Shown here in pieces: positions 1 to 7,997 of a DNA stretch of 64,000 nucleotides; position 1 is the stretch's first letter; the number at the start of each line of letters is the position of its first letter. The translations under genes were made by a program, and so were the position numbers. This stretch comes from JBBDLF01 sp040879025 (GTDB lineage: Bacteria; Pseudomonadota; Gammaproteobacteria; Pseudomonadales; Pseudohongiellaceae), in contig JBBDLF010000001.1 of NCBI GenBank assembly GCA_040879025.1, positions 146,714 through 210,713 on the forward strand. Reading direction: 5' to 3'. A model generated the notes under the pieces. That model did no database searches and had not been told where the DNA came from. It worked only from the letters and a program-made list of their open reading frames with translations.

Positions 1-1
1 C

Positions 2-1045
2 TCCACCGGGGAGCAGGTAACCATTGCGTTACTCTGTATGGCTCTGCAAAAGCGTGGGCTCAAGGCTCGCTCTTTCACCGGTGGTCAGGTTAGAATTCTC
101 ACTGATGACGTACATACCCGCGCCCGCATACGGGACATTGACGGGTCGCGCCTTCGCGCTGAGCTCGATAGTGGGGGGATCGCGGTGGTGGCGGGCTTTC
201 AGGGAGTGGATGAGGCGGGAAACATCACCACCCTGGGCCGCGGCGGCTCCGATACCACCGCCGTCGCGCTCGCCGCGGCGCTCGGTGCCGATGAGTGTCA
301 GATTTACACCGATGTAAAAGGCGTTTACACCACCGACCCGCGCGTCGTGGAAGATGCCCGCTTGCTCAGCAGTATCACATTTGAAGAAATGCTGGAACTG
401 GCCAGTCTGGGCGCGAAGATATTGCAAATTCGTTCGGTCGAGTTTGCCGGCAAATACCAAGTACCACTCCGGGTACTGTCGAGTTTTGAAGACGGTCCCG
501 GAACCCTGATCCGTCTGGAGGACAACAACCCAATGGAAGAAGCAGCGATATCCGGTATAGCCTTTGTCCGGGATGAAGCCAAGGTTACCGTGTCACGGGT
601 ACCCGATGTCCCAGGGATAGCCTACAAGGTAATTGGCCCGGTCAGCGATGCAGGAATCGAGGTGGACGTGATAGTACAAAACGTGTCCGCCGATGGAAAT
701 ACTGATATTACCTTTACCGTCAAGCGTAGCGACTGTGAGCGGGCCGGCAAAATTCTGGAATCGGTTGCCCATGAACTCAATGCGAGCAAGGTGACACTGG
801 ACAAAAAAGTAGCCAAGGTTTCTCTGGTGGGGGTGGGGATGCGTTCTCACGCCGGGATTGCCAGTAAAATGTTCAAGTGTCTTGCGGACGAGAATATTAA
901 CATTCAGATCATCACCACCTCGGAGATCAAGATTTCAGTTGTGATAGATGAAAAATATCTGGAACTTGCAGTCAGGTCGTTACATACTGCATTTGATCTG
1001 GGTGATCCGGATTATGAAAAAACGGAAAGCCAGGAAGAAGAATAA
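2..1045 (+). CDS. lysC: Aspartate kinase, 5'-truncated by the window edge
   Basis: Phosphorylates aspartate, the first step toward lysine, threonine and methionine. The reading frame is open from base 2, so the start and the N-terminal nucleotide-binding part lie outside the window. What remains is the end of the amino-acid-kinase domain (with GRGGSDTTAVALA and the TDPRVV segment) followed by two ACT regulatory domains, one starting at AKVTVSRVPDVPGIA and one at AKVSLVGVGMRSHAG. Paired C-terminal ACT domains are usual for lysine/threonine-feedback-regulated monofunctional aspartokinases. It is followed on the same strand by csrA, the common gammaproteobacterial order. The family call is secure; the inhibitor specificity cannot be read from this fragment. 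Confidence 0.96.
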   Translation, partial: STGEQVTIALLCMALQKRGLKARSFTGGQVRILTDDVHTRARIRDIDGSRLRAELDSGGIAVVAGFQGVDEAGNITTLGRGGSDTTAVALAAALGADECQIYTDVKGVYTTDPRVVEDARLLSSITFEEMLELASLGAKILQIRSVEFAGKYQVPLRVLSSFEDGPGTLIRLEDNNPMEEAAISGIAFVRDEAKVTVSRVPDVPGIAYKVIGPVSDAGIEVDVIVQNVSADGNTDITFTVKRSDCERAGKILESVAHELNASKVTLDKKVAKVSLVGVGMRSHAGIASKMFKCLADENINIQIITTSEIKISVVIDEKYLELAVRSLHTAFDLGDPDYEKTESQEEE

Positions 1046-1185
1046 TGAGCAGGGGACATACCCTGTCCTTTCAGTACGATCTGGACCAATGATCGGGGCG
1101 CATGGATTGTGTTAGAGCCATTGAGCCGACCGGCTGGAAGCATTGTTGGTGAAGGGCAATGGAATGAAATGAAAGGAGATTTAAG

Positions 1186-1398
1186 ATGTTGATCTTGACT
1201 CGCCGTATCGGCGAAACCTTAATGGTCGGTGATGATGTTACCGTCACCGTATTGGGGGTTAAGGGAAATCAGGTTAGAATCGGTGTGAATGCCCCCAAGG
1301 AAGTGGCGGTTCACCGTGAAGAAATTTACCAGCGCATCCAGAAAGAAAAATCCGGGGGGGCAGTCGGTAGCGACGAGGATAGTCCTGCAGAAGAGTAG
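1186..1398 (+). CDS. csrA: Carbon storage regulator CsrA/RsmA
   Basis: Small dimeric RNA-binding protein that binds GGA motifs in mRNA leaders and represses or stabilises transcripts. The 70-residue product starts with the family signature MLILTRRIGETLMVGDD and keeps the VKGNQVRIGVNAPKEVAVHREE core that forms the RNA-binding strands. The tail after residue 58 is variable and acidic, as usual. The start is fixed by a strong AAAGGAG ribosome-binding site at 1172-1178. About 140 bp separate it from lysC, so it probably has its own promoter, though none is obvious. tRNA-Ser(GCT) lies just downstream on the opposite strand. Confidence 0.97.
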   Translation: MLILTRRIGETLMVGDDVTVTVLGVKGNQVRIGVNAPKEVAVHREEIYQRIQKEKSGGAVGSDEDSPAEE

Positions 1399-1474
1399 TT
1401 TCTGAAACTGGTCCAGGCGACTGGTCCTGGAGGAATGACTCTCCGAGCGGAATTTACCATCGACAAGTCAGAGA

Positions 1475-1564
1475 TGGCGGAGAGGGAGGGATTCGAACCC
1501 TCGATAGGGATTAACCTATACGCCCTTAGCAGGGGCGCGCCTTCAGCCACTCGGCCACCTCTCC
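1475..1564 (-). tRNA. tRNA-Ser(GCT)
   Basis: Read on the minus strand it has a 7-bp acceptor stem (GGAGAGG with CCTCTCC), discriminator G and an encoded CCA. The anticodon loop CTGCTAA gives GCT. A long class II variable arm and a GGTTCGAATCC T-arm are present. At 90 nt it has normal serine tRNA size. It faces csrA; in E. coli and Pseudomonas the corresponding gene follows csrA on the same strand. Confidence 0.96.
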
Positions 1565-1639
1565 CCAAAAAACGCGGCAATAATAACACACAATCTGCTC
1601 CCGGACATCGACTCGCGACTGACTCCGGTTCCGCGCCGG

Positions 1640-2215
1640 TTAGTCCAATCCAATCTGCATGCGGGCGAACAATCGGCGAGCCTGACTCAATTGCGATTCG
1701 TCCATGCTGTTCTCGATCTCCTCCCGCAGGGCGACCGCCGCCTCATACTCATTTTCGATTGCCCGGCTGGCCCAGGCATGTGCGCGCACTATGTCGGCAT
1801 CCGTACCGATGCCCTCAAAATACATTGTGGCGACCTGGTGCCGCGCATTGCCATGATCTCCCTGAGCCGCGCTCAGATACCAGTCGAAGGCGGTCTCCAG
1901 GTTTTGCTCAACTCCCAGGCCTTCAAAATACAGGGCGCCCAGATTGAACTGGGCGCTGCCATGGCCCTGTTCCGCCGCCGCCAGAGTCCATTTGAATGCC
2001 AGATCATAATCCTGCTCCACGCCACGGCCGGTGAAATATAAAATTCCCAGGTTATATTGAGCCGCATCCAGGCCTTCTTCCGCCGCGGTGGAGAATTCGC
2101 GGAAAGCCGTCGCGAAGTCTCCGGCAAGCGCTGCATTGACACCGTCTTCATAGTCCGCCCGAAGCGGCAGGGAAACAGCAAAAATTATGAGCAAGACGCC
2201 AAGTGTTCTGAACAT
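1640..2215 (-). CDS. Exported Sel1-repeat (TPR-like) protein
   Basis: A 191-residue protein with an N-terminal signal peptide (MFRTLGVLLIIFAVSLPLRA). At least three Sel1-like repeats follow, roughly residues 45-155, recognisable by the recurring pattern YNLGxLYFxGxGVEQD...AAEQGHG.. and a third FEGIGTDADIVRAHAWA copy. Sel1 repeats are alpha-helical solenoids that mediate protein contacts, in exported proteins usually in the periplasm. No catalytic domain is visible, so the partner and process are unknown. It lies between two tRNA genes, in the same orientation as tRNA-Ser. Confidence 0.85.
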   Translation of the reverse strand: MFRTLGVLLIIFAVSLPLRADYEDGVNAALAGDFATAFREFSTAAEEGLDAAQYNLGILYFTGRGVEQDYDLAFKWTLAAAEQGHGSAQFNLGALYFEGLGVEQNLETAFDWYLSAAQGDHGNARHQVATMYFEGIGTDADIVRAHAWASRAIENEYEAAVALREEIENSMDESQLSQARRLFARMQIGLD

Positions 2216-2248
2216 GGGTGGTTTTCCAATGATGTAAACAAAGATGAA

Positions 2249-2383
2249 TTACCGAGCCGGCAGGAACTCGCGTACAAAAAGGTCGGTACGGGTGACATCC
2301 TCGTGCGTCAGCTCCGCGGCGACCTCGCCGGCAACCGGGCCCGCCGCCTGATGCGTCGGCAAGCCGGCCGGAAAAGTCTTCAT
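2249..2383 (-). CDS. Possible small ORF, function unknown
   Basis: A 44-codon minus-strand ORF starting MKTFPAGLPTHQAAG and ending REFLPAR. The frame stays open upstream to about 2455 without a better start than GTG. Its codon composition resembles that of neighbouring genes, but there is no convincing ribosome-binding site and I do not recognise the protein. It fills most of the space between the Sel1-repeat gene and tRNA-Arg(ACG). It could be a real small gene, a remnant, or a chance frame in GC-rich DNA. Confidence 0.2.
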   Translation of the reverse strand: MKTFPAGLPTHQAAGPVAGEVAAELTHEDVTRTDLFVREFLPAR

Positions 2384-2484
2384 AGCGGTAAATGGTATTA
2401 CAGCCGCCACTTGAATGGAATCAGCCAGGTCAGAGCTTCCCTTGACCCGGCACAGGAATCCCTATGAAAATATTGAGATTCCTT

Positions 2485-2490
2485 TATAAT
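2485..2490 (+). promoter_or_regulatory. Likely -10 element of tRNA-Arg(ACG)
   Basis: A perfect TATAAT lies 41 bp upstream of the mature tRNA, leaving room for a short 5' leader. No good -35 element is seen at the expected distance, so only the -10 is proposed. Confidence 0.45.
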
Positions 2491-2531
2491 ACGGCCCGAT
2501 CGGAAGGTCATGTCCAGGTTTAAAGTTTTCA

Positions 2532-2608
2532 GCACCCGTAGCTCAGTTGGATAGAGTACCTGGCTACGAACTAGGGGGTCGCAAGTTCGAATCTTGCCGG
2601 GTGCGCCA
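2532..2608 (+). tRNA. tRNA-Arg(ACG)
   Basis: A 77-nt gene with acceptor GCACCCG/CGGGTGC, discriminator G and an encoded CCA. The anticodon stem is CCTGG/CTAGG with loop CTACGAA, giving ACG, read as ICG after deamination. The T-arm contains GTTCGAATC. In E. coli and Pseudomonas arginine ACG tRNAs follow csrA and tRNA-Ser(GCT); here the pair is split by the Sel1-repeat gene. Confidence 0.96.
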
Positions 2609-2654
2609 TTTCATCGCCAACCGCCGTGATCAACTGCCCTGTCCAGTGTATTGA

Positions 2655-3521
2655 TCATTGAGACGTATCCAGTGACTCTCTCTTCCGCAATACGACCACT
2701 GTCTGGTGGTTGCCGATGGCCCCGTCGGCATAATGGACAATATCGAAATACTTCGACCAGTTCCGCTCTATATATGCCTTGCTATGAAACGTCACCTGAT
2801 AGAAATCGGGCAAGCCTGCGAAGTTCCACATACCGATGTAATTCTTCAGGAAATGAAATCCTGAGCGATTCATTTTTTCGGTCAGGTCAGGGTAGCTCTC
2901 CCAAACCGAATCGCCGTGCACAGACAGTATGGCAACGCCATTCGGCGCCAGGATTCTCTGGAGTTCCTCCAACCAGGCATATTGCAACGCTTCATCAAGG
3001 TGGGTAAAAACCGAGATTCCAACAATAACTTCAAACTGATCGTCCGGATAATCAGCCGGTGGATCGGGGCTATTCACAGCCCAGTTGGCATCGTGCTTGA
3101 AATGCCTTCTGTTCCATTCGATAGCTTCCGGGTCGATGTCGGTTCCGGAAAACCGCACCGAAGATCCGGCCGAAAAAAAATATCGAAGCACTCGTGAACA
3201 CCCGCACCCAAAATCAAGATAGGAATGGCATTGGTCGATGGGGCGATGGTGTTCAGCGAGAATTGTCTTGATATCGGAGGCTATGTTTTTTCCGCCTTCC
3301 AGAAAGGTATTTTCATGTATCTGTCCGTGAACGCGGTATCGTAACCTGGGCGGAGGAAGTGGACGTCCGTCGCCTGCCATACCGTCTGATTTTCTGAATT
3401 TGAGATTCTGCCTGAATAGCTGAGTTTCAAAAGCCATACGCTTGAACAGACCCAATGCCTGATAGGCAAGGGGCATTTTTCGCAGGTATTTGCGGATGCC
3501 GGGAATGGCTGGATTCGTCAC
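2655..3521 (-). CDS. Class I SAM-dependent methyltransferase, substrate unknown
   Basis: A 288-residue cytoplasmic protein. The Rossmann-type SAM-binding motif I is YLDFGCGCSRVLRYF near residue 100, followed by the acidic motif II region GTDIDPEAIEWN and a later LDEALQYAWLEELQRIL/APNGVAILSVHG segment typical of the methyltransferase 11/25 superfamily. The start is GTG, whose bases overlap the TGA stop of the upstream hydrolase gene by 4 nt (GTGA), so translation is probably coupled. The N-terminal 60 residues are basic and poorly defined. The substrate cannot be inferred; sugar, lipid or protein targets are all possible. Confidence 0.8.
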   Translation of the reverse strand: MTNPAIPGIRKYLRKMPLAYQALGLFKRMAFETQLFRQNLKFRKSDGMAGDGRPLPPPRLRYRVHGQIHENTFLEGGKNIASDIKTILAEHHRPIDQCHSYLDFGCGCSRVLRYFFSAGSSVRFSGTDIDPEAIEWNRRHFKHDANWAVNSPDPPADYPDDQFEVIVGISVFTHLDEALQYAWLEELQRILAPNGVAILSVHGDSVWESYPDLTEKMNRSGFHFLKNYIGMWNFAGLPDFYQVTFHSKAYIERNWSKYFDIVHYADGAIGNHQTVVVLRKRESLDTSQ

Positions 3522-4336
3522 TGTTTGCGCACGATATTGAAAAAGTCCACAATCTTTTTCATGTTCTCCCGGTTTTGCGACACGATAAGGGAATGGTCGC
3601 CGCCAGGAATTTCAATATAGATATGCTGCATCCCCAGTTCCCGCATTTTGGCGACCCACTGGCGACTCTGTTCCACCGGTACCGTTTGGTCGTCATCGCC
3701 ATGTATCACCAGCACGGGAACATCGACGATGGCTTCAAGCGCCTGTGGATCGAGATCACGACGAGGGGCGGGTGCCGCCACCGCCAGGCCGGCAAAGAGG
3801 TCGGGGTTATTGATGCCGATGTGGTAAGTGCCGGCGCCCCCCATGGAATGGCCCCACAAGTAGATGCGGTTGTCGTCAACGGCAAATTCGGTACGCACAC
3901 GAGCAATCACGTTCATGACGTCCTGTTCGCTGTATTGAGCGTCCGTCGGGTCTTCGGTTTCCCGTGAGCCAAACCAGCCACGCCGCGTATAGCCCAGTGG
4001 TGTCGCAACGATATAGCCGCCTGCCTCGGCGTAGTCGAGAAATCCGTTATAACCCATCAGCCAGTCATAACCGCGACCGAGTCCGTGCAGGGAAACGATA
4101 AACGGCGCCTCGACTCCTTCCCGATAGCTTTCGGGAACAAAAAGGGCATAGGGTATGGATTCACCGGTTTGCGGAAACGTATAACTCAGGTGTTGTACGC
4201 GAGGGTCATCAACAAAGCGCTCGTCATCGCTTGGCTGTCTTTCGGCGTATGCGGCGGTCCCGGACAGCAAAACAGCAAGCGCCAGCCAGGCCAGGCGCGA
4301 TAAGGAAAATGGCATGGGGATGCGGTAAAGAATCAT
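3518..4336 (-). CDS. Exported alpha/beta-hydrolase (esterase, PHB-depolymerase-like)
   Basis: A 272-residue secreted serine hydrolase. I chose the internal ATG at 4336 because it directly precedes a clean signal peptide (SRLAWLALAVLLSGTAAYA); the longer frame adds 26 unlikely residues. The oxyanion-hole region is VSLHGLGRG, the nucleophile elbow is GHSMGG, and the acid and histidine fall in HGDDDQTVP and GGDHSLIV, so a full Ser-Asp-His triad is present. Layout matches secreted feruloyl-esterase/PHB-depolymerase-like enzymes that cleave esters of polymers or aromatic acids. It is 31 bp downstream of the decarboxylase-like gene and overlaps the methyltransferase gene. The true substrate is unknown. 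Confidence 0.85.
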   Translation of the reverse strand: MILYRIPMPFSLSRLAWLALAVLLSGTAAYAERQPSDDERFVDDPRVQHLSYTFPQTGESIPYALFVPESYREGVEAPFIVSLHGLGRGYDWLMGYNGFLDYAEAGGYIVATPLGYTRRGWFGSRETEDPTDAQYSEQDVMNVIARVRTEFAVDDNRIYLWGHSMGGAGTYHIGINNPDLFAGLAVAAPAPRRDLDPQALEAIVDVPVLVIHGDDDQTVPVEQSRQWVAKMRELGMQHIYIEIPGGDHSLIVSQNRENMKKIVDFFNIVRKQ

Positions 4337-4367
4337 GGCGGAATCTTCTCTTCTTGTTAAAACCGGG

Positions 4368-5669
4368 CTAGAAATCAGCAAACCGGTTTGGGTTATCTTC
4401 AAGCGGCACGCCAAAACTGTTCAATGCAACAGCCAGCATATGGTATGCGCCGATCGTGAAAACAATTTCCATCATCTGTTTTTCACTATAGGTTTCAGCC
4501 AGAGTATCCCATACTTCATCGGTGATGAACGCGGTCTCATGCAATTGGTCTGTGGCGCGAATCAGCGCGAGATCGTTGGTCTCCCAGCCTGAGAAGGTGT
4601 CCGTGTTCTTGAGTCGGGTTAACTCTTCTCGGCTCAGCCCGGCATCCAATCCATAGGCGGTATGGGCGGACCACTCGTATTCGGCATTGGTCAGCACCGC
4701 AATGCGGCAGATCAGCAACTCTCTCTCCCGTGCCGGCAGGGTGGACTCCCGCTGGAAGTAGCGACCGAATTCAAGACGCGGTATATACAAATCCGGATTC
4801 TGAACCATCGTGCGATAAATATTTGGCACGCTGCCGCGTTCCGCCTGCATGGGGGCCAGTAGTTCCCGTTGCTCAGCTGACCACTCGGAATCTGACAGCG
4901 ACGGAATTCGGGGCGAGGCCAATGGCGAGGGTTGCGCATGCACCTTGCTGACGCGTCCGGAACGCCCGCCGGACATATCGGTAATTTCCGCGTTATCGGG
5001 GAAGCCTTCCGCCCCCGGTTCCAATTGCACTCCAAAACTGTTCAACGCATAGGCCAGCATATGATAGGACGCGGCGGTGAACACCACATCCATCAATTGA
5101 CGGTCGGAATAGAACTGTCGCAATCCATTCCAGGTGGCCTCGGAAATGAAGGCATCGGCATGCATTTCGTCCGCCGCCCACATCAACAGGCGGTCACGTT
5201 CACCCCAGCCTTCAGCCTCGGGGCCTTCGGCTATCATTAAAATTTCCGCACCGGTCATGCCCGCGTTCAGAGCACGCGCGGTGTGCGCCGACCATTCGTA
5301 TTCGGCATTGGTGAGCCAGGCGATCCGGCAGATCAACAGCTCGGCTTCACGCAGATCAATATCGACGCCACTGCGCACGTATCCGGCAAACGCTATCCAC
5401 CGCGAGTAGATTTCCGGGTATTGGCCAATAGTGCCAAACACATTCATTAACCCGCCGCGCTGGGCAATACTGCCGGACAGCGCCTGACTCTGCGCCGGAG
5501 TCATGTTATCAGGATCGACAGGTTCAATTCGTGGGGTATCTAGACGGATCGGTATGCCACCATTCAGATCGCGGCCTTCGTAATCGGCTGGCTCAACGTC
5601 AGCCAGAGCCGTTGTCATCAGAGCGAGGCTTATCCAGCCAATTATCGCGTTTGAAAGTCGAAAGTTCAT
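4368..5669 (-). CDS. Exported protein with two carboxymuconolactone decarboxylase (CMD)-like domains
   Basis: A 433-residue protein with signal peptide (MNFRLSNAIIGWISLALMTTALA); the start at 5669 was chosen for this. The body is an internal duplication. Each half begins with a MTPAQ/WSAEQRELL-like segment, then IYR/IYS, then the near-identical signature ELLICRIAxLTNAEYEWSAHT, and ends ...YHMLAxALNSFGVxLE. CMD/AhpD-fold proteins include decarboxylases of ring-cleavage lactones and thiol peroxidases. The AhpD Cys-x-x-Cys pair is absent, so a thiol peroxidase role is unlikely. Export of a CMD protein fits the periplasmic theme of this region. Substrate unknown. Confidence 0.8.
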   Translation of the reverse strand: MNFRLSNAIIGWISLALMTTALADVEPADYEGRDLNGGIPIRLDTPRIEPVDPDNMTPAQSQALSGSIAQRGGLMNVFGTIGQYPEIYSRWIAFAGYVRSGVDIDLREAELLICRIAWLTNAEYEWSAHTARALNAGMTGAEILMIAEGPEAEGWGERDRLLMWAADEMHADAFISEATWNGLRQFYSDRQLMDVVFTAASYHMLAYALNSFGVQLEPGAEGFPDNAEITDMSGGRSGRVSKVHAQPSPLASPRIPSLSDSEWSAEQRELLAPMQAERGSVPNIYRTMVQNPDLYIPRLEFGRYFQRESTLPARERELLICRIAVLTNAEYEWSAHTAYGLDAGLSREELTRLKNTDTFSGWETNDLALIRATDQLHETAFITDEVWDTLAETYSEKQMMEIVFTIGAYHMLAVALNSFGVPLEDNPNRFADF

Positions 5670-5737
5670 CGTATTCGGGATTCCCGTGAAGTCTATCGGA
5701 CGCCTTTCGCCCGTTTCCATTCCTGGTTCTTACCCAG

Positions 5738-5814
5738 ATAAAAGAAAGGGCCGGCTCCTGGATTGTAAAGCGTCTGGATACAGACTGCATTTACAATTCA
5801 AGACCCGGCCCTTT
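5738..5814 (-). terminator. Nested hairpin with U-rich tail, likely rho-independent terminator
   Basis: Three nested inverted repeats share one axis: AAAGGGCCGG (5745-5754) with CCGGCCCTTT (5805-5814), ATTGTAAA (5762-5769) with TTTACAAT (5790-5797), and GTCTG (5772-5776) with CAGAC (5781-5785) around a GATA loop. On the minus strand the stem is followed by a T-rich stretch at 5738-5747, and it begins 24 nt past the stop of the gene ending at 5838. The three-tier structure is more elaborate than an ordinary terminator. Confidence 0.7.
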
Positions 5815-5837
5815 GGTTCTATCGTGCCGCGTTGCGT

Positions 5838-7565
5838 TTATTTTACATCTTCTAGATGCTGCCAGCGCATATAGCCGATGAACATCTCATCCCAGGACTG
5901 TGGACCCCAGTCAATCGCTTCTTGCGGATCGGGGTTGTAGGGATTCTGGGGCGAATTGTCGAAAGCGCCCGTCGCTACGATCTCGGTGCCAGCGGGAACG
6001 AACATCGGATCGATATGGTGGCGAATCTGCCAGTTAAACTGGTAATTGGGAACCGACAGAATTTCCTTCTCGGTACCGTCAGGCAGCTTGGCGACGAACT
6101 CCATGCGCTTGCCGCGAAAGTGCATATGCGGCATGAAACTGATCAGGTAGGCGTCTTTTTCCACCATGGCGGAGCGGCTGACTTCGTAGTCCTTGGCGTT
6201 GGGGGGGATCAGGAAGTCATTGTGCAGCGCACGACCACCGGAGGTTTTTTGAATTTCCGGCACCACGCCTTCCGGATAGAAGTAAATTCCCAGTTCGCTC
6301 TGGTCGGTGACCTCCTTGCCGGATGTCGTGTAATGCATCTGGAAACTCACCCTGGAACCGGCCCGCAACAAGCCACCGGACTTCGGTGCGAGAGAGGGGC
6401 GGCGGCCGGGAACATAACCGGACAGTCCGGCCAGGGGTACGTTGCTGTTCGCCTGTTCGGCAAATTCATCGTCTCCTTCGTCCGGTCGCACGTTGCTGTC
6501 GTCTACGCCGGGTGGAACCACGCGGGTAATCACATGGTGAAGCACCGAATAGTCACCCGGGACAATCTCGCTGCCGCGGATCCAGGTATCTTTCTGCAAG
6601 GGGATATCGGCATACACCGTCAGGTAATCGACCACACCGGTAGCGGGAATCTCCTGCGGAGGAATGGAAACAATCAGGTCAGGTTCCGTACCGGGCTCGG
6701 AACGCCATTTGGTATCCGGCCAGGTCAGGTTGGCGAGCAGATCCGTTTCACCATCAACGGGGGCTCCCGCATCAATCCAGTGCACCAGTTTCTGCATTTC
6801 ATCGTTGTTCAGATTTGACATGTCGATGACGTTGCCAACGTGCGGGTCTACCTGCCCGGGAGGCATGCGTTTGGTCATCAGTACTTCGCGTATCATCGGC
6901 GCCCATCCCTGTACTACCTGATGACTGTCCAGGGCAAAGGGAGCAATGCCTCCCTGGCGATGACAGTCGGCACAGTTTTCAGCAATGATCGGGGCAACAT
7001 CAGACGAGTAGGAAACTCCGCCACGGTCATGGGCATCGCGGGCGGCATAGGTGATTGCGCAACCGGAAGCCTCGATTTGTTCCGTATTCACAGATTCACC
7101 GGCAGCGATGCTCGCCAGTGCGCCGGACAGGGTATCCACCGGCCCGCGATAAAGCAGGGAATGGCTTTCAGGGTCAAGCACAATCGCCTCGCCGGCATGA
7201 GACGCATTGAGCAGTTCGCCCACCAGTTGCGTGTCGTCCATCAGTATTGGGAAGTCCATTCCAAAGTTTGCCGCTTCCTGCTTCACCAGTTCGCGATCGA
7301 CTCCTTCCGGATTGAGCATCATGAATTCAATGCCCTGGGCATCAAAGCGGCTGCGCAGTGATTTGTATTCCGGTATGGCTTGCTGTGTGGCAGCACAACC
7401 ATTACTCTGGGTCAGCAACACAACAGCTTTGTGGTCGCTGTACCAACTGAGTTGGTGATAGGTTCCTTCCTGGTCAAGCAGCGCGAAATCGCCAACACGA
7501 TCTGCTGCCGCGATGAATTGAAGGGGAATTAAAGAGAGTACCGCGGTAATTATCAGCTTTTTCAT
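5838..7565 (-). CDS. Exported redoxin - cytochrome c - copper monooxygenase-like fusion protein
   Basis: A 575-residue periplasmic protein. After a signal peptide (to about residue 21) come three parts. Residues 25-165 form a thioredoxin-fold redoxin domain with a single active-site cysteine in NGCAAT (C57). A haem-c attachment motif CADCH lies at 198-202, with SSDVAPIIAENC before it and MTKRMPPGQVDPH after it. Residues 300-575 resemble the C-terminal module of copper type II ascorbate-dependent monooxygenases, with the HMH-type motif MPHMHFRGKRM and an FDNSPQNPYNPDP segment. The 14.1-15.4 kb protein shares the last two parts. It may couple substrate oxidation to cytochrome electron transfer; the substrate is unknown. 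Confidence 0.78.
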   Translation of the reverse strand: MKKLIITAVLSLIPLQFIAAADRVGDFALLDQEGTYHQLSWYSDHKAVVLLTQSNGCAATQQAIPEYKSLRSRFDAQGIEFMMLNPEGVDRELVKQEAANFGMDFPILMDDTQLVGELLNASHAGEAIVLDPESHSLLYRGPVDTLSGALASIAAGESVNTEQIEASGCAITYAARDAHDRGGVSYSSDVAPIIAENCADCHRQGGIAPFALDSHQVVQGWAPMIREVLMTKRMPPGQVDPHVGNVIDMSNLNNDEMQKLVHWIDAGAPVDGETDLLANLTWPDTKWRSEPGTEPDLIVSIPPQEIPATGVVDYLTVYADIPLQKDTWIRGSEIVPGDYSVLHHVITRVVPPGVDDSNVRPDEGDDEFAEQANSNVPLAGLSGYVPGRRPSLAPKSGGLLRAGSRVSFQMHYTTSGKEVTDQSELGIYFYPEGVVPEIQKTSGGRALHNDFLIPPNAKDYEVSRSAMVEKDAYLISFMPHMHFRGKRMEFVAKLPDGTEKEILSVPNYQFNWQIRHHIDPMFVPAGTEIVATGAFDNSPQNPYNPDPQEAIDWGPQSWDEMFIGYMRWQHLEDVK

Positions 7566-7997
7566 GGGTGAGTACCTGTATTGGTATGAACCGTTTGTTA
7601 TCTTTTACTGCTGCTTCACGAGTTCTTTCATTGGTTCCGGGCAAAGCGAACCGGGTGATTCCAATTTTCGTTCCATTTCACTTGAAAGTTACCATAGACA
7701 AGACACCTGATCAATTAAGTGTTTTCGCGGAAACCCATGAAATACGTGTCATTCCCGTGGATTTTCTTTCCATTATGTCGGCCGCAACAGTCAGTTTTTT
7801 GAATGAAAGTTGTAAATCTTATGAAAAAGGCGGGGACGCACAGGGCGGGGTTATGAGCGGGTGGCCAAACAGATTGAAATGAGCTTATGTCGGTGCTATT
7901 TTCAGTTCAGTGGGCAATCGAAAAAGCCAGAGGCGCCTCACCAATTCAGCGGTTCAATTTCTCCCGGAATTGGACCGCCGTCAGTGGAGAAAAAACT
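7566..7997 (+). other. Divergent intergenic region, no gene supported
   Basis: An AT-richer 430-bp stretch between two divergent genes, so it must hold promoters for both. A 104-codon plus-strand frame (7568-7882) lacks a ribosome-binding site and any recognisable motif, and I treat it as non-coding. The GGAGA at 7986-7990 is the ribosome-binding site of the next gene. Confidence 0.5.

Noticed and set aside
5856..6818. 320-codon plus-strand frame
   Set aside because: Shadow of the redoxin-cytochrome-monooxygenase gene on the minus strand.
7568..7882. 104-codon plus-strand frame in the divergent intergenic region
   Set aside because: No ribosome-binding site, no motif, AT-rich; better explained as promoter DNA.
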